A stretch of 64,000 nt of DNA, taken from assembly GCF_018812025.1 (NCBI RefSeq), contig NC_063054.1, forward strand, positions 34,465,396 through 34,529,395, given 5' to 3'. Below are positions 23,815 to 34,098 of the stretch, one piece after another. The stretch is from Megalobrama amblycephala (taxonomy: Eukaryota; Chordata; Actinopteri; Cypriniformes; Xenocyprididae). The notes below the pieces were generated by a model. It was given only the letters and a program-made list of their open reading frames with translations. It made no database searches and was not told the DNA's origin. The number at the start of each line of letters is the position of its first letter. Position 1 is the stretch's first letter. Position numbers and translations under genes: made by a program.

Positions 23815-24490
23815 ATTTTTTGAGCAAAAACCCTTTTCCAGAAGAGGGCGGAGCTTTAACAGCTCACGCTTCGGTTGCTCAACAACAACAAAGCTGGAGA
23901 ATCTCACGCAGCCAAAATGAGGATTGTCAGTAACGGTGTTCAGCCTTTGCATTGTTCAAACCGGAATCGGACACTGATGGACAGACTCAGGAAGAAGTTA
24001 CAACTTTTAGAATGAAACTGGACATTTCTGAATGGTCAGTGGATAAATTTATGTAGTTGCTGTGGAGTTGATTCAACTCATCGACTAGCATGTGCCGTCA
24101 TGTTAATCTTTTGTGCAAATCCAGCATTGAATTGACCCTCGTTTGTGAAGCAGTCCGGCGTAAAATGACAGCATGTCAACAACACTCTACTACAACAACT
24201 CTTCCTCTTCTCTAAAGCAGCCCAACATGGCCTTTGTTGCATGTTCTCGGGGGCGGGGTTTATGTAAATTTTGGGGTTTGTGATGTCACCAACTCAGGAA
24301 GAAGCTTGTTGTAGTCCCTACCAGCCGTTTGTTGTAGTCCTTAAAAAGTGATTTCTGTAAAAGAAAATATCTCTCTTTGCATTGAACTTTGAGCGTTGTA
24401 ACTTTGCAGATGTTGTTTATGCTCAAACAGCAACATTACACACTAACTAAAGTTAAAAAAGTGAAATCATAATCAAGGACCCATTTAATA
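23815..24490 (+). mobile_element. GGGTC-family element, copy 2
   Basis: Shares long stretches with 4379-5085 and, inverted, with 46626-47425: AGAGGGCGGAGCTTTAACAG, TAACGGTGTTCAGCCTT and GGCGGGGTTTATGTAAATTT. It keeps the right terminus (GAAATCATAATCAAGGACCC) but lacks the left one. It sits within the split retroelement tail. Confidence 0.75.
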
Positions 24491-24714
24491 ACTGACTACG
24501 TTTACATGGACAGCAGTAATCCGATATTAACACGATTAAGACTATACTCTGATTAAGAAAGGACCATGTAAACAGCGATATTTTATTACCTTAATCCGAC
24601 TAAAGTCATACTCGAAGTAAACACAAATTGAATTAAGACAGGTGGAGTTTTCCTATTTTAGTCGCGTTATTGGAGTGCATTATAGACATGTACACACCTT
24701 AATCACACTATTAA

Positions 24715-25155
24715 AGGGATATTGATCGCGCTCTGACAACGGCAGTGATGTCTCGCTCTCATTGAAGTATATGCGCGAGACATTACTTCCGTTGTCAGAG
24801 CGCGATCAGACCTCACTAACCGAGTGCTGAACGCAGTTGGACATAGTGGTGTATTAGAGTTAAAAAATGATATAAATACTGTTCGGTTTCTCACACAAAC
24901 CGATTGTTTCGTGTCCTAGGACATCAATGTGTCGTCACGAGACGCAGGGTTTAATTTGGACTTGTCTATGCAAGTTTTATTTACTCTTGTAGTAGAAGTG
25001 TCCATCCACTCGCATTATTTGACTGACAGGCGGAAACGGTTTGAGTCAAAAATCATCATTTGTGATCTACTGAAGAAACAAAGTCACCTACATCTTGGAT
25101 GCGCTGGGGGTAAGCAGATACACATTAAATTTTCATTTTTGGGTGAACAATCCCT
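24715..25155. mobile_element. TTAA-flanked element with internal hairpin
   Basis: TTAA flanks (24711-24714, 25156-25159) enclose ends AGGGATATTG and AACAATCCCT. The right side has CATTTTTGGGTGAACAATCC, a variant of the GGGTGAACTAACCCT family. The interior holds a 33-base-arm hairpin at 24724-24807. It is inserted in the ACT-flanked element. Confidence 0.75.
24724..24807. repeat. Long hairpin, 33-base arms
   Basis: The arm GATCGCGCTCTGACAACGGC... at 24724-24756 pairs with 24775-24807 with two mismatches, around an 18-base loop. Both mismatched positions could be G-U pairs in an RNA from one strand. Confidence 0.85.
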
Positions 25156-25401
25156 TTAACGTCATGTGGGAGTTTTCGCCGCATTTTGCCACAGGACACA
25201 TAATACACACATGGCAGTGGTCAACCGTTTGACGGCAAACAAGAGGGAAAGGTTCAAGCAAGAAGCCACAAATCAAATTCCTCTCACCTCATCTCTCATC
25301 CAGTAGGCTACCTCTGAGTTTGTCACGGTGGCATGAATGAAAGTTGTCGAATTAAAGTACAGGAGGCCTGTTGCTGGAGAATTTGTATCAGTTGTCTATT
25401 T

Positions 25402-25581
25402 ACGGAGCCCCACACATGAGAGGGAAAATAAATAGTAGCCCCTAGCCTAGGCTAAATCGATTTACGAACGATTTACGAATTTATAAATCATGCGCATCAT
25501 TTATAAATCGAGGGAACGAATTAGTAAATCGTGCGCACAATTTATTTATTTTTTTCTTGCATGTCATGTGTGGGGCTCCGT
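25402..25581. mobile_element. 180-base hAT-like MITE
   Basis: Perfect 18-base inverted ends ACGGAGCCCCACACATGA (25402-25419 and 25564-25581). The flanking 8-mers GTCTATTT (25394-25401) and ATCTATTT (25582-25589) differ at one base. An 8-base duplication with short TIRs fits hAT. The interior contains further CGATTTACGAA-type palindromes. It is nested in the ACT-flanked element. Confidence 0.8.
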
Positions 25582-25752
25582 ATCTATTTGCACATATTGC
25601 ATGTCAAAATAATTAACTGCACTTGAAGCTTTCGCAAGATTAAAAATGAAACACCCAAAACTGTATATGGCACGAACTGTGTGGTGATACGTGAAATTCT
25701 GTAGAGAACGTCAGACGGCGTGCCGTGGGGATGTAATGACGTTTGCCATTAA

Positions 25753-26581
25753 CCCTTAAATGCATACCTCGGGTCTTTAGTGACCCGGAACGCCATTCAC
25801 TACCCTCCTCCTCGTTCATTTTTTAAAGTTAGACACCAACCTTCTTGGTATTCCTCAATCAATACATTATAAAGAATATAACAAGAAAAAAATCATAAAA
25901 TTATAAAAGAATGCCTATTTTTGTATTCATTTTTTGTAAAAATTGTATAGGGTCGCAAACGACCCGAGGTGTGTATGAGTGTATGTATATTTTTTCTGCA
26001 CAACAATAATTGAATCTTAGATGACGGAATAAGTGCAATTCACCTTTATTCCACAAGGTGGCAATGTCTGATACACAATGCTGAAGTGACGACTCATTTA
26101 GACAGAAAACGAAATAATAAGAAAAACATGAAATGGCTCAGCGATTTACTGCAAAGCAAGTACTGAACGCAATCAAATATGACTGTAACTGTCACTGGAT
26201 GGATCTGGTGAAGCTGTTAGCGATCAAAATATTGATTTTGAAGATGTTATATAGTTTTGAGAATACGTTTGAGATCGCGAATGGGCTCATATTCGTGACC
26301 TCAAACATAAAACTAGCCCATTATTTGCGGAATTTACTGGGAAATGAGCTCTGACGAGGACAGTGATGATGGCATAAAACATCTGCTCAAACTGAACCCT
26401 TTCAAGCTCCAAAAGGTAACAAAATATGATTTATTTTATCCTTCTGTAATTGTTACTCTAATATCAGAGGAGTTTTATATTATTGCGACAGGGAGAGATC
26501 CTTCCATGTTAGATATTGATACGGGTCGATAAAGACCCGAATATGTAAGAATGATTGGTGAAACAGTCATGCATTTAAGGG
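25753..26581 (+). mobile_element. piggyBac-like element, internally decayed
   Basis: Perfect 13-base inverted ends CCCTTAAATGCAT / ATGCATTTAAGGG sit between TTAA duplications (25749-25752, 26582-26585). A GGGTC-spacer-GACCC palindrome occurs just inside each end (25769-25787, 26522-26539) and once more at 25950-25966. At 829 bases it cannot hold a full transposase (usually over 550 residues), but a remnant of the start is visible at 26133. It is nested in the ACT-flanked element. Confidence 0.88.
26133..26410 (+). pseudogene. piggyBac-like transposase, N-terminal remnant
   Basis: The frame from 26133 begins MAQRFTAKQVLNAI, close in style to the MxxRxxTxEEVLxxI start of piggyBac-derived transposases. 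The frame then drifts and stops at 26354. A second frame from 26344 gives SSDEDSDDG, matching the acidic Ser/Asp stretch usual near the N-terminus of this family. No catalytic DDD region is present. This is a decayed, internally deleted copy and encodes no functional enzyme. The family assignment rests on the start motif, the acidic stretch and the TTAA ends. Confidence 0.6.
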
Positions 26582-26744
26582 TTAATCGATCTATGTTCTA
26601 TATGTTCTATAACATGTAAAACGGGAACACGAAAGGAATATTCTAAAAGCAACTCATGTAAACATCTTAATCATAATATTGTCTTATTCAGAATAAGGCC
26701 AAAAATTAGATTACTGCTGTCCATGTAAACGTAGTCACTGACAA

Positions 26745-26915
26745 TCTTTACAACAAAACTGAATCAACAATGATTTGACTTCAGCTGAACAATGACACAC
26801 TTTTTTCTTTAAGAGCTTCTGTACAAATTTTGTTTGCAAAATCATTCTCCTGTTATCACTGTAAAGCTGTTTTGAGACTATCTGTATTATATAAAGAAAG
26901 GTGACTTGACTTTAT
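26745..26915 (+). mobile_element. Retroelement-like 3' region, right part
   Basis: CTGTAAAGCTGTTTTGAGAC, CTGTATTATATAAAGAAAGG and the terminal GGTGACTTGACTT are the usual 3' end of the repeat whose upstream part is at 23555-23800. Together they bracket a nest of about 2.9 kb. Confidence 0.6.
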
Positions 26916-27430
26916 AATAACTCTGGAAGCCTGTGACATCACTGTGTCCATTAACTCATTTACCAAAATACTGCTAAGCGCAGAAGAGTCATACTAATGA
27001 GTGATGGGGATTGTGATTCATCCCAGTGAATTGAATCATAAGAGTCTGTTCACTAAAAAGACATTAGATTTGTTCGTTAATCCACTGACTGTTTCTGTAA
27101 GTCATTAAACCAGTAGGTGGTGAGTAATTTGAGTGAATTATTAATTCAACAGATCAGCCCCAGTTCATTAAACAACCCTGGCTGTAATGAACTAACAACG
27201 AGAATTACATATTTAGCACAGCATTTATTAATCTTGATTTGTGTTCATTTATAAATATAACAGTATTCATTATTCAAAAAGCATTATGTTAATTAATACA
27301 AACTGTAATGTTAAAATGTAGAAATTAACAATGACCAACACTGATTATGTAAAAATATTGCTCAATGTTAGTTCATGTGAACTACAGTGTGAACTAACGT
27401 ATACTAGAAAGTGTTACCGATATTTTAACA
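26916..27430. repeat. Degenerate dispersed repeats
   Basis: AAAGTGTTACC at 27409-27419 is a familiar repeat terminus, with an AT-rich body (27180-27400) rich in GTTAATT and TTCATT words. The part before 27130 has GATTCA and GAATC words like those at 30060-30190. Ends are not defined. Confidence 0.35.
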
Positions 27431-28604
27431 TGGGGTAACATTTTTATACAAAAGTATTAAAGCATCTGACACACAACTTTACCATGGTACTGCCAAAAAG
27501 GATTGGAAATCTCAAGGATGTAATCAAATATAGAAGACTATGGACTCAAGACTTAAGAATCATCCATTTAAAAAACGTTTATTGATGGACCAATAAAGAG
27601 AATATTGAGAAAGAGACAAGTCTATCTCAACATCTGCAGTACTCTAAATTCCCCTGTGTAAAAAAGAAAAGAAAAAAAGAGCAGATCTCATAGAGAGCAT
27701 TTCGAAGAGCTGTAAATGGTTAACCTCTCTCCACTGCGATGGTGTACCGATGAAAGATTTGAAGCGTACTGATTTCCGACAGTTTATCTGAAGCAAGCCA
27801 CCTACTGCAGCTGGATTATTCCTGCAAAACTCAAAACTTATTGAGGGAGATATCGGTGAAGATATCGCTCAGCTCAATCATGTGTCAGGCAGCACAAAGC
27901 CTCCAATGTCCCATTTTCCTTCATTCACATTCGTAGCCGTTATATAAACTTCTTTCTGAATGACAAGTGAACTACAAACTGCTGGACTCAACCGCTACAC
28001 CTACTCACCTGCTCAAAATCAGCGTTAGCTTGCCTATCGAGTCGGCAGGAGGGCAGAGGGAAACTCTCGTCTCCACTCTCTCGCACGCCATGGAAGGTTA
28101 AAAAGGCCTGAGACAAGTTCATAAAAAAATTAGGAGACCTATAAGATTAAAAGATGAGAAGAGAGGCGGCTTGGAGAATCGCCCGGAGCAAGTTCGCCCC
28201 ACAGACCTACATCAAGAAGACTCAATCTTTCAGGGGGAAATTAGACCTGTACTAAGAAGAGTCCAGGGAAGGCCTCTGCCTCGCTCCTTCACAGAGTGTC
28301 ATGAATTGATTCAAAGACAACAGCATGTACCAGCCTCACTTCATTTAGACCTTGGATGAAAAAGGATACATGCCGATGAGCGGCAACCTCAGTCTTGTTT
28401 TCCCCAGGCGGCTGATTACGGTTTGATGGAACGGTAGCCGCAAAAACAAGGACGGACTGTTGCTCTGCTGACATTGTGTACTAACTGGATGGGATTAAAT
28501 TACCTAAACATGTTTTCATTTAAGAAGTTTTATGGTCACAAATGAGTGATCATGGGAGTCACTACTGCCTGTCAATCCTTGTCAAGTAATAACCCTACTG
28601 ATAC
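27431..28604. other. Unique region, possible conserved block
   Basis: Repeat-free for about 1.1 kb with a rise in G+C from 27980 to 28460. It contains the candidate minus-strand exon at 28009-28107. Other short frames have no domain. Confidence 0.3.
28009..28107 (-). CDS. Candidate exon, 99 bases, phase 0-0
   Basis: On the minus strand the acceptor GAACTTGTCTCAG, preceded by a T-rich tract, leads into 33 open codons. They start AFLTFHGVRESGDESF and end DRQANADFEQ, followed by a near-perfect donor CAG|GTGAGTAGG (GT at 28008-28007). The exon is in phase 0 at both ends and is more GC-rich than its flanks. A second frame, starting MACERVETRV at an ATG with a fair context, is also open to the donor, so an alternative first exon is possible. 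I recognise no protein. A chance open frame of this length is not rare, so the call depends mainly on the splice sites. Confidence 0.28.
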
Positions 28605-29505
28605 ATGTTCGGTGCCCAAAAAAAAAAAAGCCAAAAACAATAAAATAAAATAAAAAATAAAATAAAGCGGAACTGCAAATTTATTGGCGTAATGATCAGG
28701 TATTATGTAAAAATATTGCTCATTGTTTTTATAATGGAGTAACAGTTTTATGAAAGCAATATGGCACTTAAGATTGACAGTCTTGCAAAATAAAATAAAA
28801 TAAAATAAAATAACATTGTTTTTTTACAATTATAATTTCATAAATAATATATAATATTTAATACATATAATATATAAAAATATATAATAATAGTTGTAAA
28901 TAAATCAAAGATTATTAGAGTATGTTTCACAAGAAAATACATGTTTGGTGCACAAAGATAAGCCAAAAAAAAAAAAAAAAAAATAATGAAATAAAGCGGA
29001 ACTGCAAATATAATGCTGTAATGATCAGGTTGTACGTGTGTAAACTAATGTATCCAAGTTTATAGGAAATAAAATAAAATAAAATAAATAAAATAAAATA
29101 AAATAAAATAAAATAAAATAAAATAAAATAAAATAAAATAAAATAAAATAAAATAAAATAAAATAAAATAAAATAAAATAAAATAAAATAAAATAAAATA
29201 AAATAAAATAAAATAAAATAAAATAAAATAAAATTAAATTAAATTAAATTAAATTAAATTAAATTAAATTAAATTAAATTAAATTAAATTAAAATAAAAT
29301 AAAATAAAATAAAATAAAATAAAATAAAATAAAATTAAATTAAATTAAATTAAATTAAATTAAATCACACATTGGTTGGTTACAATTATAATTAATATAA
29401 TTATATTTATAATATATTAAATAATAATATAATATATAAAAAATATATAATATAATAAAATATTTTTCGAAGTTGTAAATAAAAGTACATTTACAAGAAA
29501 ATACT
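28605..29505. repeat. Tandem duplication with (AAATA)n/(AAATT)n expansion
   Basis: Two collinear units (28605-28942 and 28943-29505) share AATAAAGCGGAACTGCAAAT, GTAATGATCAGG and CAAGAAAATAC. Unit 1 has a short AAATA run near 28787. In unit 2 the equivalent place holds AAATA repeats (about 29057-29230), AAATT (to about 29292), AAATA again and AAATT again (to about 29365). Confidence 0.85.
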
Positions 29506-30399
29506 ACTTTAGTGTTTTCAATGTGTTATTTGCCATTTCATTGTAATTATTTGTGAAACATATATATTTCTGAAACATTCTGAGTGAAAATTGTTTCTAC
29601 ACCAACTTTTTTTCCATGTAGGAGCATGCATGTATTTTGACTGAATAAGCTAAATCATCTCATCTCATATCATAAATCTCTCAGACACGTACAGTTATAA
29701 ACTCAAAAGTTTGTGGCAATGCAAAAACATTCACACAGCAGAGTATTCACTGAGATTAATGTACCTAAACCGCAAGAATATAATGCTGGATGGTTTTACT
29801 GTCAGTCCCATCCGGCCCTCATAATAACAGCTGTGTTTGATAGCATCAGGCTCATAAACGTCTATCATTACAAACTAGCGGCAAACATCTTTCCTTCAGT
29901 GAAGACTTATTGCTCACTATCATTTTGGTCAAGTCAACATAAATGTCTCTAACTTTTCAGCTGATGGAATCATTGCCAAAATATTAACCAATAATATATG
30001 CTTCCATCCAATCAAATTCCAATACATAAGATCCAAATTTCCATTCTATTTCACTTAGATATGCAACTGGATCCGTTCAATTAACAAATGACTCATTCAA
30101 TGTGTTTTGTGAACCAGTTGCAACTGATTCAAAGATAAGAACTGGCTCAAAAAGAATGATTCATTCATGAACTGGACATTATTACTCTAAGAAAAAATGT
30201 TTGTTTTCTTTAAAATATAATCATTTTATCCACCTCTGAATCAACTTTTCAGCTGAAATAGCTAAAAAAAAAAAAAAAAAAAAGTTATATATTAACATGT
30301 TTCCATCCAATTAAATCCTGAAGCATAAAATCTAAGTATTATGCTTTAAATATGCTTAAAAGAAACACTGGATTAAATCACAGATTGTAGAAAACTCAC
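29506..30399. other. Unique AT-rich sequence with a repeat fragment
   Basis: The stretch at 30060-30185 has GAACCAGTTGCAACTGATTC and GATTCATTCATGAACTGG, words typical of a dispersed fish repeat. The rest shows nothing. The 79-codon frame at 29713-29952 has no domain. Confidence 0.3.
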
Positions 30400-31184
30400 A
30401 TTTAGCGATCCTCAGCACAACAGAACTGAATGAATGCACAAACACATATCTGATCTGACAAAAGTTGCTTTGTTGCTGCACATACAGCATTATTTGACAC
30501 AGATTTCAAGAGCTCGTCTCCATAACGTTCCTCTCTCCGACTGAATCAATAAGGAACTCTAACGTGTTTGGCTGAAATGGGAAAAGCTCCGCTCTGAGTC
30601 TATCGATCAATAATTATGTCCCCGAAGGGTGTAAGATCTCAGACTCGAGTGTCACAGCACACGTGGCTTCACACACCGGTTTGATCTCGCGATGAAGGTA
30701 CAGCGTGTTTCTATTAGCCCGCCTTGTCCTGATCTTATCCCACACCATTCCTGATGGGTATAATCACCTTTTAGAGCGATTAGCAGTTCAGCTCATAGAC
30801 TCTTGAGCCGTCACCACTCAATGAAGTCGCCTGCTTGACGGAAAGATACGCTTCCCTCCAGGTAATCCGCCTGCGGCAGAGACACGAACAAACTGAGACT
30901 GATCATTGTGAAATATGAGTCATTACTCGAAGAAAATAATCACAGCATCTTTCATCCAACCAAATATGCTTCCTGCGTGAAGTAGCATTAAACATTACCT
31001 GTACAAATGATAAAAACTCATTCTCCTACACAGATTCAATAGGGTTCTCACACAAAGCTATCATATGGCTTCAAAATAAGGCTGAATGAATTGGGGGGGA
31101 ATCTAATTGTGATTTTTCTAATAAAAACTGATTACGAAGATGAGATTTAAAAAAAGCCTCAAGTTTGCTGTGCTTGTTTGTAGG
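30400..31184. other. Unique block, possible conserved noncoding element
   Basis: Mixed-composition, repeat-free sequence from about 30500 to 30900, with several CCGCC/GGCGG-free GC islands and CGATCAATAATTATG-like words. No coding signal. Confidence 0.22.
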
Positions 31185-31775
31185 GCTGCACAATTTGGCC
31201 AAAAACTATGGCCTAAAATAATGTGAAAACAGTGAAATTGTGAAATCATATTTTTATATGTAGTAGTAGTAGTAGTAGTAGTAATTGTAATAATAATAAT
31301 AAATATTATTAGTAGTAGTTGTAAATTAAAATTATAATATTAATAATAATGTTAATAATAATAATAGCTCACAACAACAACAATTATTACAATTAATTAT
31401 TATTATTATTATTATTGCTGTTGCTGTTATTATTAATAGTAATAGTAATAGTAGTAGTAATATTAATACTAAAAATATTTAACTTATTAAATATACACAA
31501 ATATGAATATAAAATAATATGAAAACAGTGAAATTGTTTAATATGTTATTATTTGTTTCAGATTTTATATGTTGTAATAATAATAATAATAATAACAACA
31601 ACAACTATTAGTAGCAGTAGTATTAACAGTAGTATTACACTTAAAATTATAATATAAATAATAATAATAGTTTACAACAAAATTATTACAATTAATTATT
31701 ACTATTATTATTGTTGTTGCTGTTATTATTAATAGTAGTATTAGTATTACTACTAAAAATATTAAAGTATTAAAT
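31185..31775. repeat. Duplicated trinucleotide-rich tract
   Basis: Two collinear units of about 290 bases (31212-31505, 31510-31775) share AATATGAAAACAGTGAAATT, AATTATTACAATTAATTATT and GTTGCTGTTATTATTAATAG. Each has its own mix of TAG, AAT and ACA repeats. TAGGGCTGCACAATTTGGCC at 31183-31202 looks like a hAT end, suggesting that the tract grew inside an old element. Confidence 0.75.
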
Positions 31776-31876
31776 GATTTCACTGCAAAAAAAAATATAA
31801 TAATAATAATTTTATTGTAGAGTACAACTGAATTCCTTCATTTTCAACTGTAAAACCATCATGGTCAGTATAATCT

Positions 31877-31985
<109 letters not shown>

Positions 31986-32039
31986 TTATTATTTTATATT
32001 TTACTTTATATTTTATTTTATTCTGTTTTATTTTAGGAA

Positions 32040-33000
32040 CAACATTTTTATTTTGGGGATGAACCACCTCACTCTATACAGCCAATCACAATGAAGATGT
32101 GTTATCTGCAAGCAATACTGATTAAACTGAGACTCAGCTGAATGAATGTAAAGTAAGTAAACTGTTGTGAAAATGCTTGATTCCGCTAAACTGTAAGCCA
32201 GGAAGTCATATATGTTTAACTGCACCAACAGATGATTAAGCGTTATGATACATAGAGTAAATGGCATAAACAGATGATGCTCTTTCAGTTCCATTAGGAG
32301 CGACAGTGTCGCTGCAAAGCATTGATTGGTGAACTCAAATGGCATTGTCAGAAAGAAAACAAACTACCCAGTGTGTACACACATGAATATGAATGAAGCA
32401 GCCACCCTCGCAAAAATTCTTTGTCAATCTCAGTTTACGACGCTGGCATCGGCTGCAAGCCGCCAGAGGAGGAGGCGAAAGACACAGTCGGCAAAATTTC
32501 GATGTACAATCTGTTCGCCGGGAGGCGGAATCATGAAGAGAAATTTGCCTCTCAAATCCAGCCTCTGAGCGCACATGTCAATGCCATCCAAGCTGATTGC
32601 TTGGCTTTCACATTTGAATAGAATGAAGTGCTATGAAAACGGAGCGTGCTTGGCGCAGATGCTTGGAAGCTGAAAAAGCCCCTGAAAAATGGAACTGGAA
32701 GACAAGAAGGCAAAAAAGCCCTCTTACAAAGTATTTAAGAGGTGTGGGTTTGCAAAAAAGACCTCGTCTGTCGCAGATGCTGAAAGATATCCATGAAAAC
32801 AAGCTAACCTTCTCTAAATGTTTGTCCATGAGCAAATTATTGTGCTCCGGAGTACCATTAACCTCTCCGGCCTCTGAAGAAACGAGTGAAGTTTCACCAA
32901 TGTGAACTTTGAATCGCCATTAACAGAAAGAAAAATCTGGATTGTCCATGGAATCTGTATATGAAGGCCAAAAGACACAAAAGGCAGAGTGAATGAGAAC
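32040..33000. other. Unique region, possible conserved block
   Basis: Repeat-free and less AT-rich from 32300 to 32900. Several frames are open for 66-90 codons on both strands. The overlapping open frames on both strands suggest a GC effect rather than coding. No paired splice sites or domain were seen. Confidence 0.25.
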
Positions 33001-33639
33001 GAGAGATGTTTTTTACTATAAAGATAACCATCTCTTTCGCTTTTCTAAAGGTGAAGTGTATCATTTCTGCACTACTAGTATCAACAAAAGGGTTTAAAAA
33101 GGTTTCCCAAACCTCCCCAGTCTACCATTGGTTTAACAAACAGATAGTCCTGCCTCCAAACGTAACTCATTGTTTCTGCAAATTTAACAAGTAAAAACAT
33201 TTTATAAAGACGCACTTCACCGTTACGAGCGATTCATCCGTCCGTCCTTCATTTTAATACACCTCAGAGGAGCGCAAGTCTCGCTGCGCCGAAGAGATTG
33301 AGGGTCTTTCAGCGCCTGTGTCGGAATGCAGATCTGCAGGAAGTCTTGTCCGCGTGATGGCTTCCCCATCTGTCTGGCGACGACCACAGAGATGTGTAGC
33401 GCCTGTTGAACCCCAGCAGGCGGGTTTTACAGCCCCCCGGTTCACCTCATGGCCCATTAACAGAGGAAAGCGAAAAATGCAGGCGTGCGTATTCCTGGTC
33501 CAAACATTCCTACACCTCCGCTGCTGTGTGCAGAACCTCACAGCTCAGCCGACTCTCGCATACCTGGCCAAAACGACTGACTAGGGCCATAAATAAGCAG
33601 CAGAGAGGGGCCGCGGCACTCACGAGAGGAGCTGAAAAC
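33001..33639. promoter_or_regulatory. GC-rich unique block, candidate regulatory element
   Basis: The part at 33230-33620 is CpG-containing and repeat-free, with CGCTGCGCCGAAGAG and CCGCGTGATGG words. Opposite-strand frames of 88-95 codons have no domain. It resembles an enhancer or CpG-rich element, without direct proof. Confidence 0.22.
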
Positions 33640-34098
33640 ACACTATTGTTCAAATGTTTGAGGTCAATCAGATTTAACTAATAGTTTCATTCAGTAAAGG
33701 ATGCATTAAATTGATCAAAAGTGACAGTGAAGACATTTATAATGTTATTAATTATTTCCATTTCAAATAAATGCTGTTCTATATAACTTTCTATTACTCA
33801 AATAATCCTGAAAAAAATGTATTATGGTTTCCACAAAAAAAAAAAAATAAATAAAAAAAATTAAGCAGCACGATAAGAAATGTTTCTTGAGCAGCAAATC
33901 AGCATGTTAGAATGATTTCTGAAGGATCATGTGACACTGAAGACTGGAAAATGGTGCTGAAAATTCAGCTTTGATCACAGGAATAAATTACATTTTAACA
34001 TATTTTCAAATAGAAAATGATTATTTTAAATTGTGATAATATTTCACAATATTACTATTTTTACCGTACTTCTATTCAAATAAATGTAGCCTTGGTGA
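33640..34098 (+). mobile_element. Partial palindromic-family copy
   Basis: Carries AAGGATGCATTAAATTGATC, TGACACTGAAGACTGG and TGATCACAGGAATAAATTAC. It is followed by a short GATA/GACA microsatellite at 34100-34143. Confidence 0.8.

Larger units (their letters stand above)
24494..26736. mobile_element. Large TIR element with ACT target duplication
   Basis: The ends are perfect 28-base inverted repeats beginning GACTACGTTTACATGGACAG (24494-24521 and 26709-26736). The direct repeat ACT lies outside each end (24491-24493, 26737-26739). Three later insertions inside it (24715-25155, 25402-25581, 25753-26581) make up much of its 2.24 kb. The 3-base duplication would suit the PIF/Harbinger group, but ACT is not the usual TWA. 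Confidence 0.85.
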
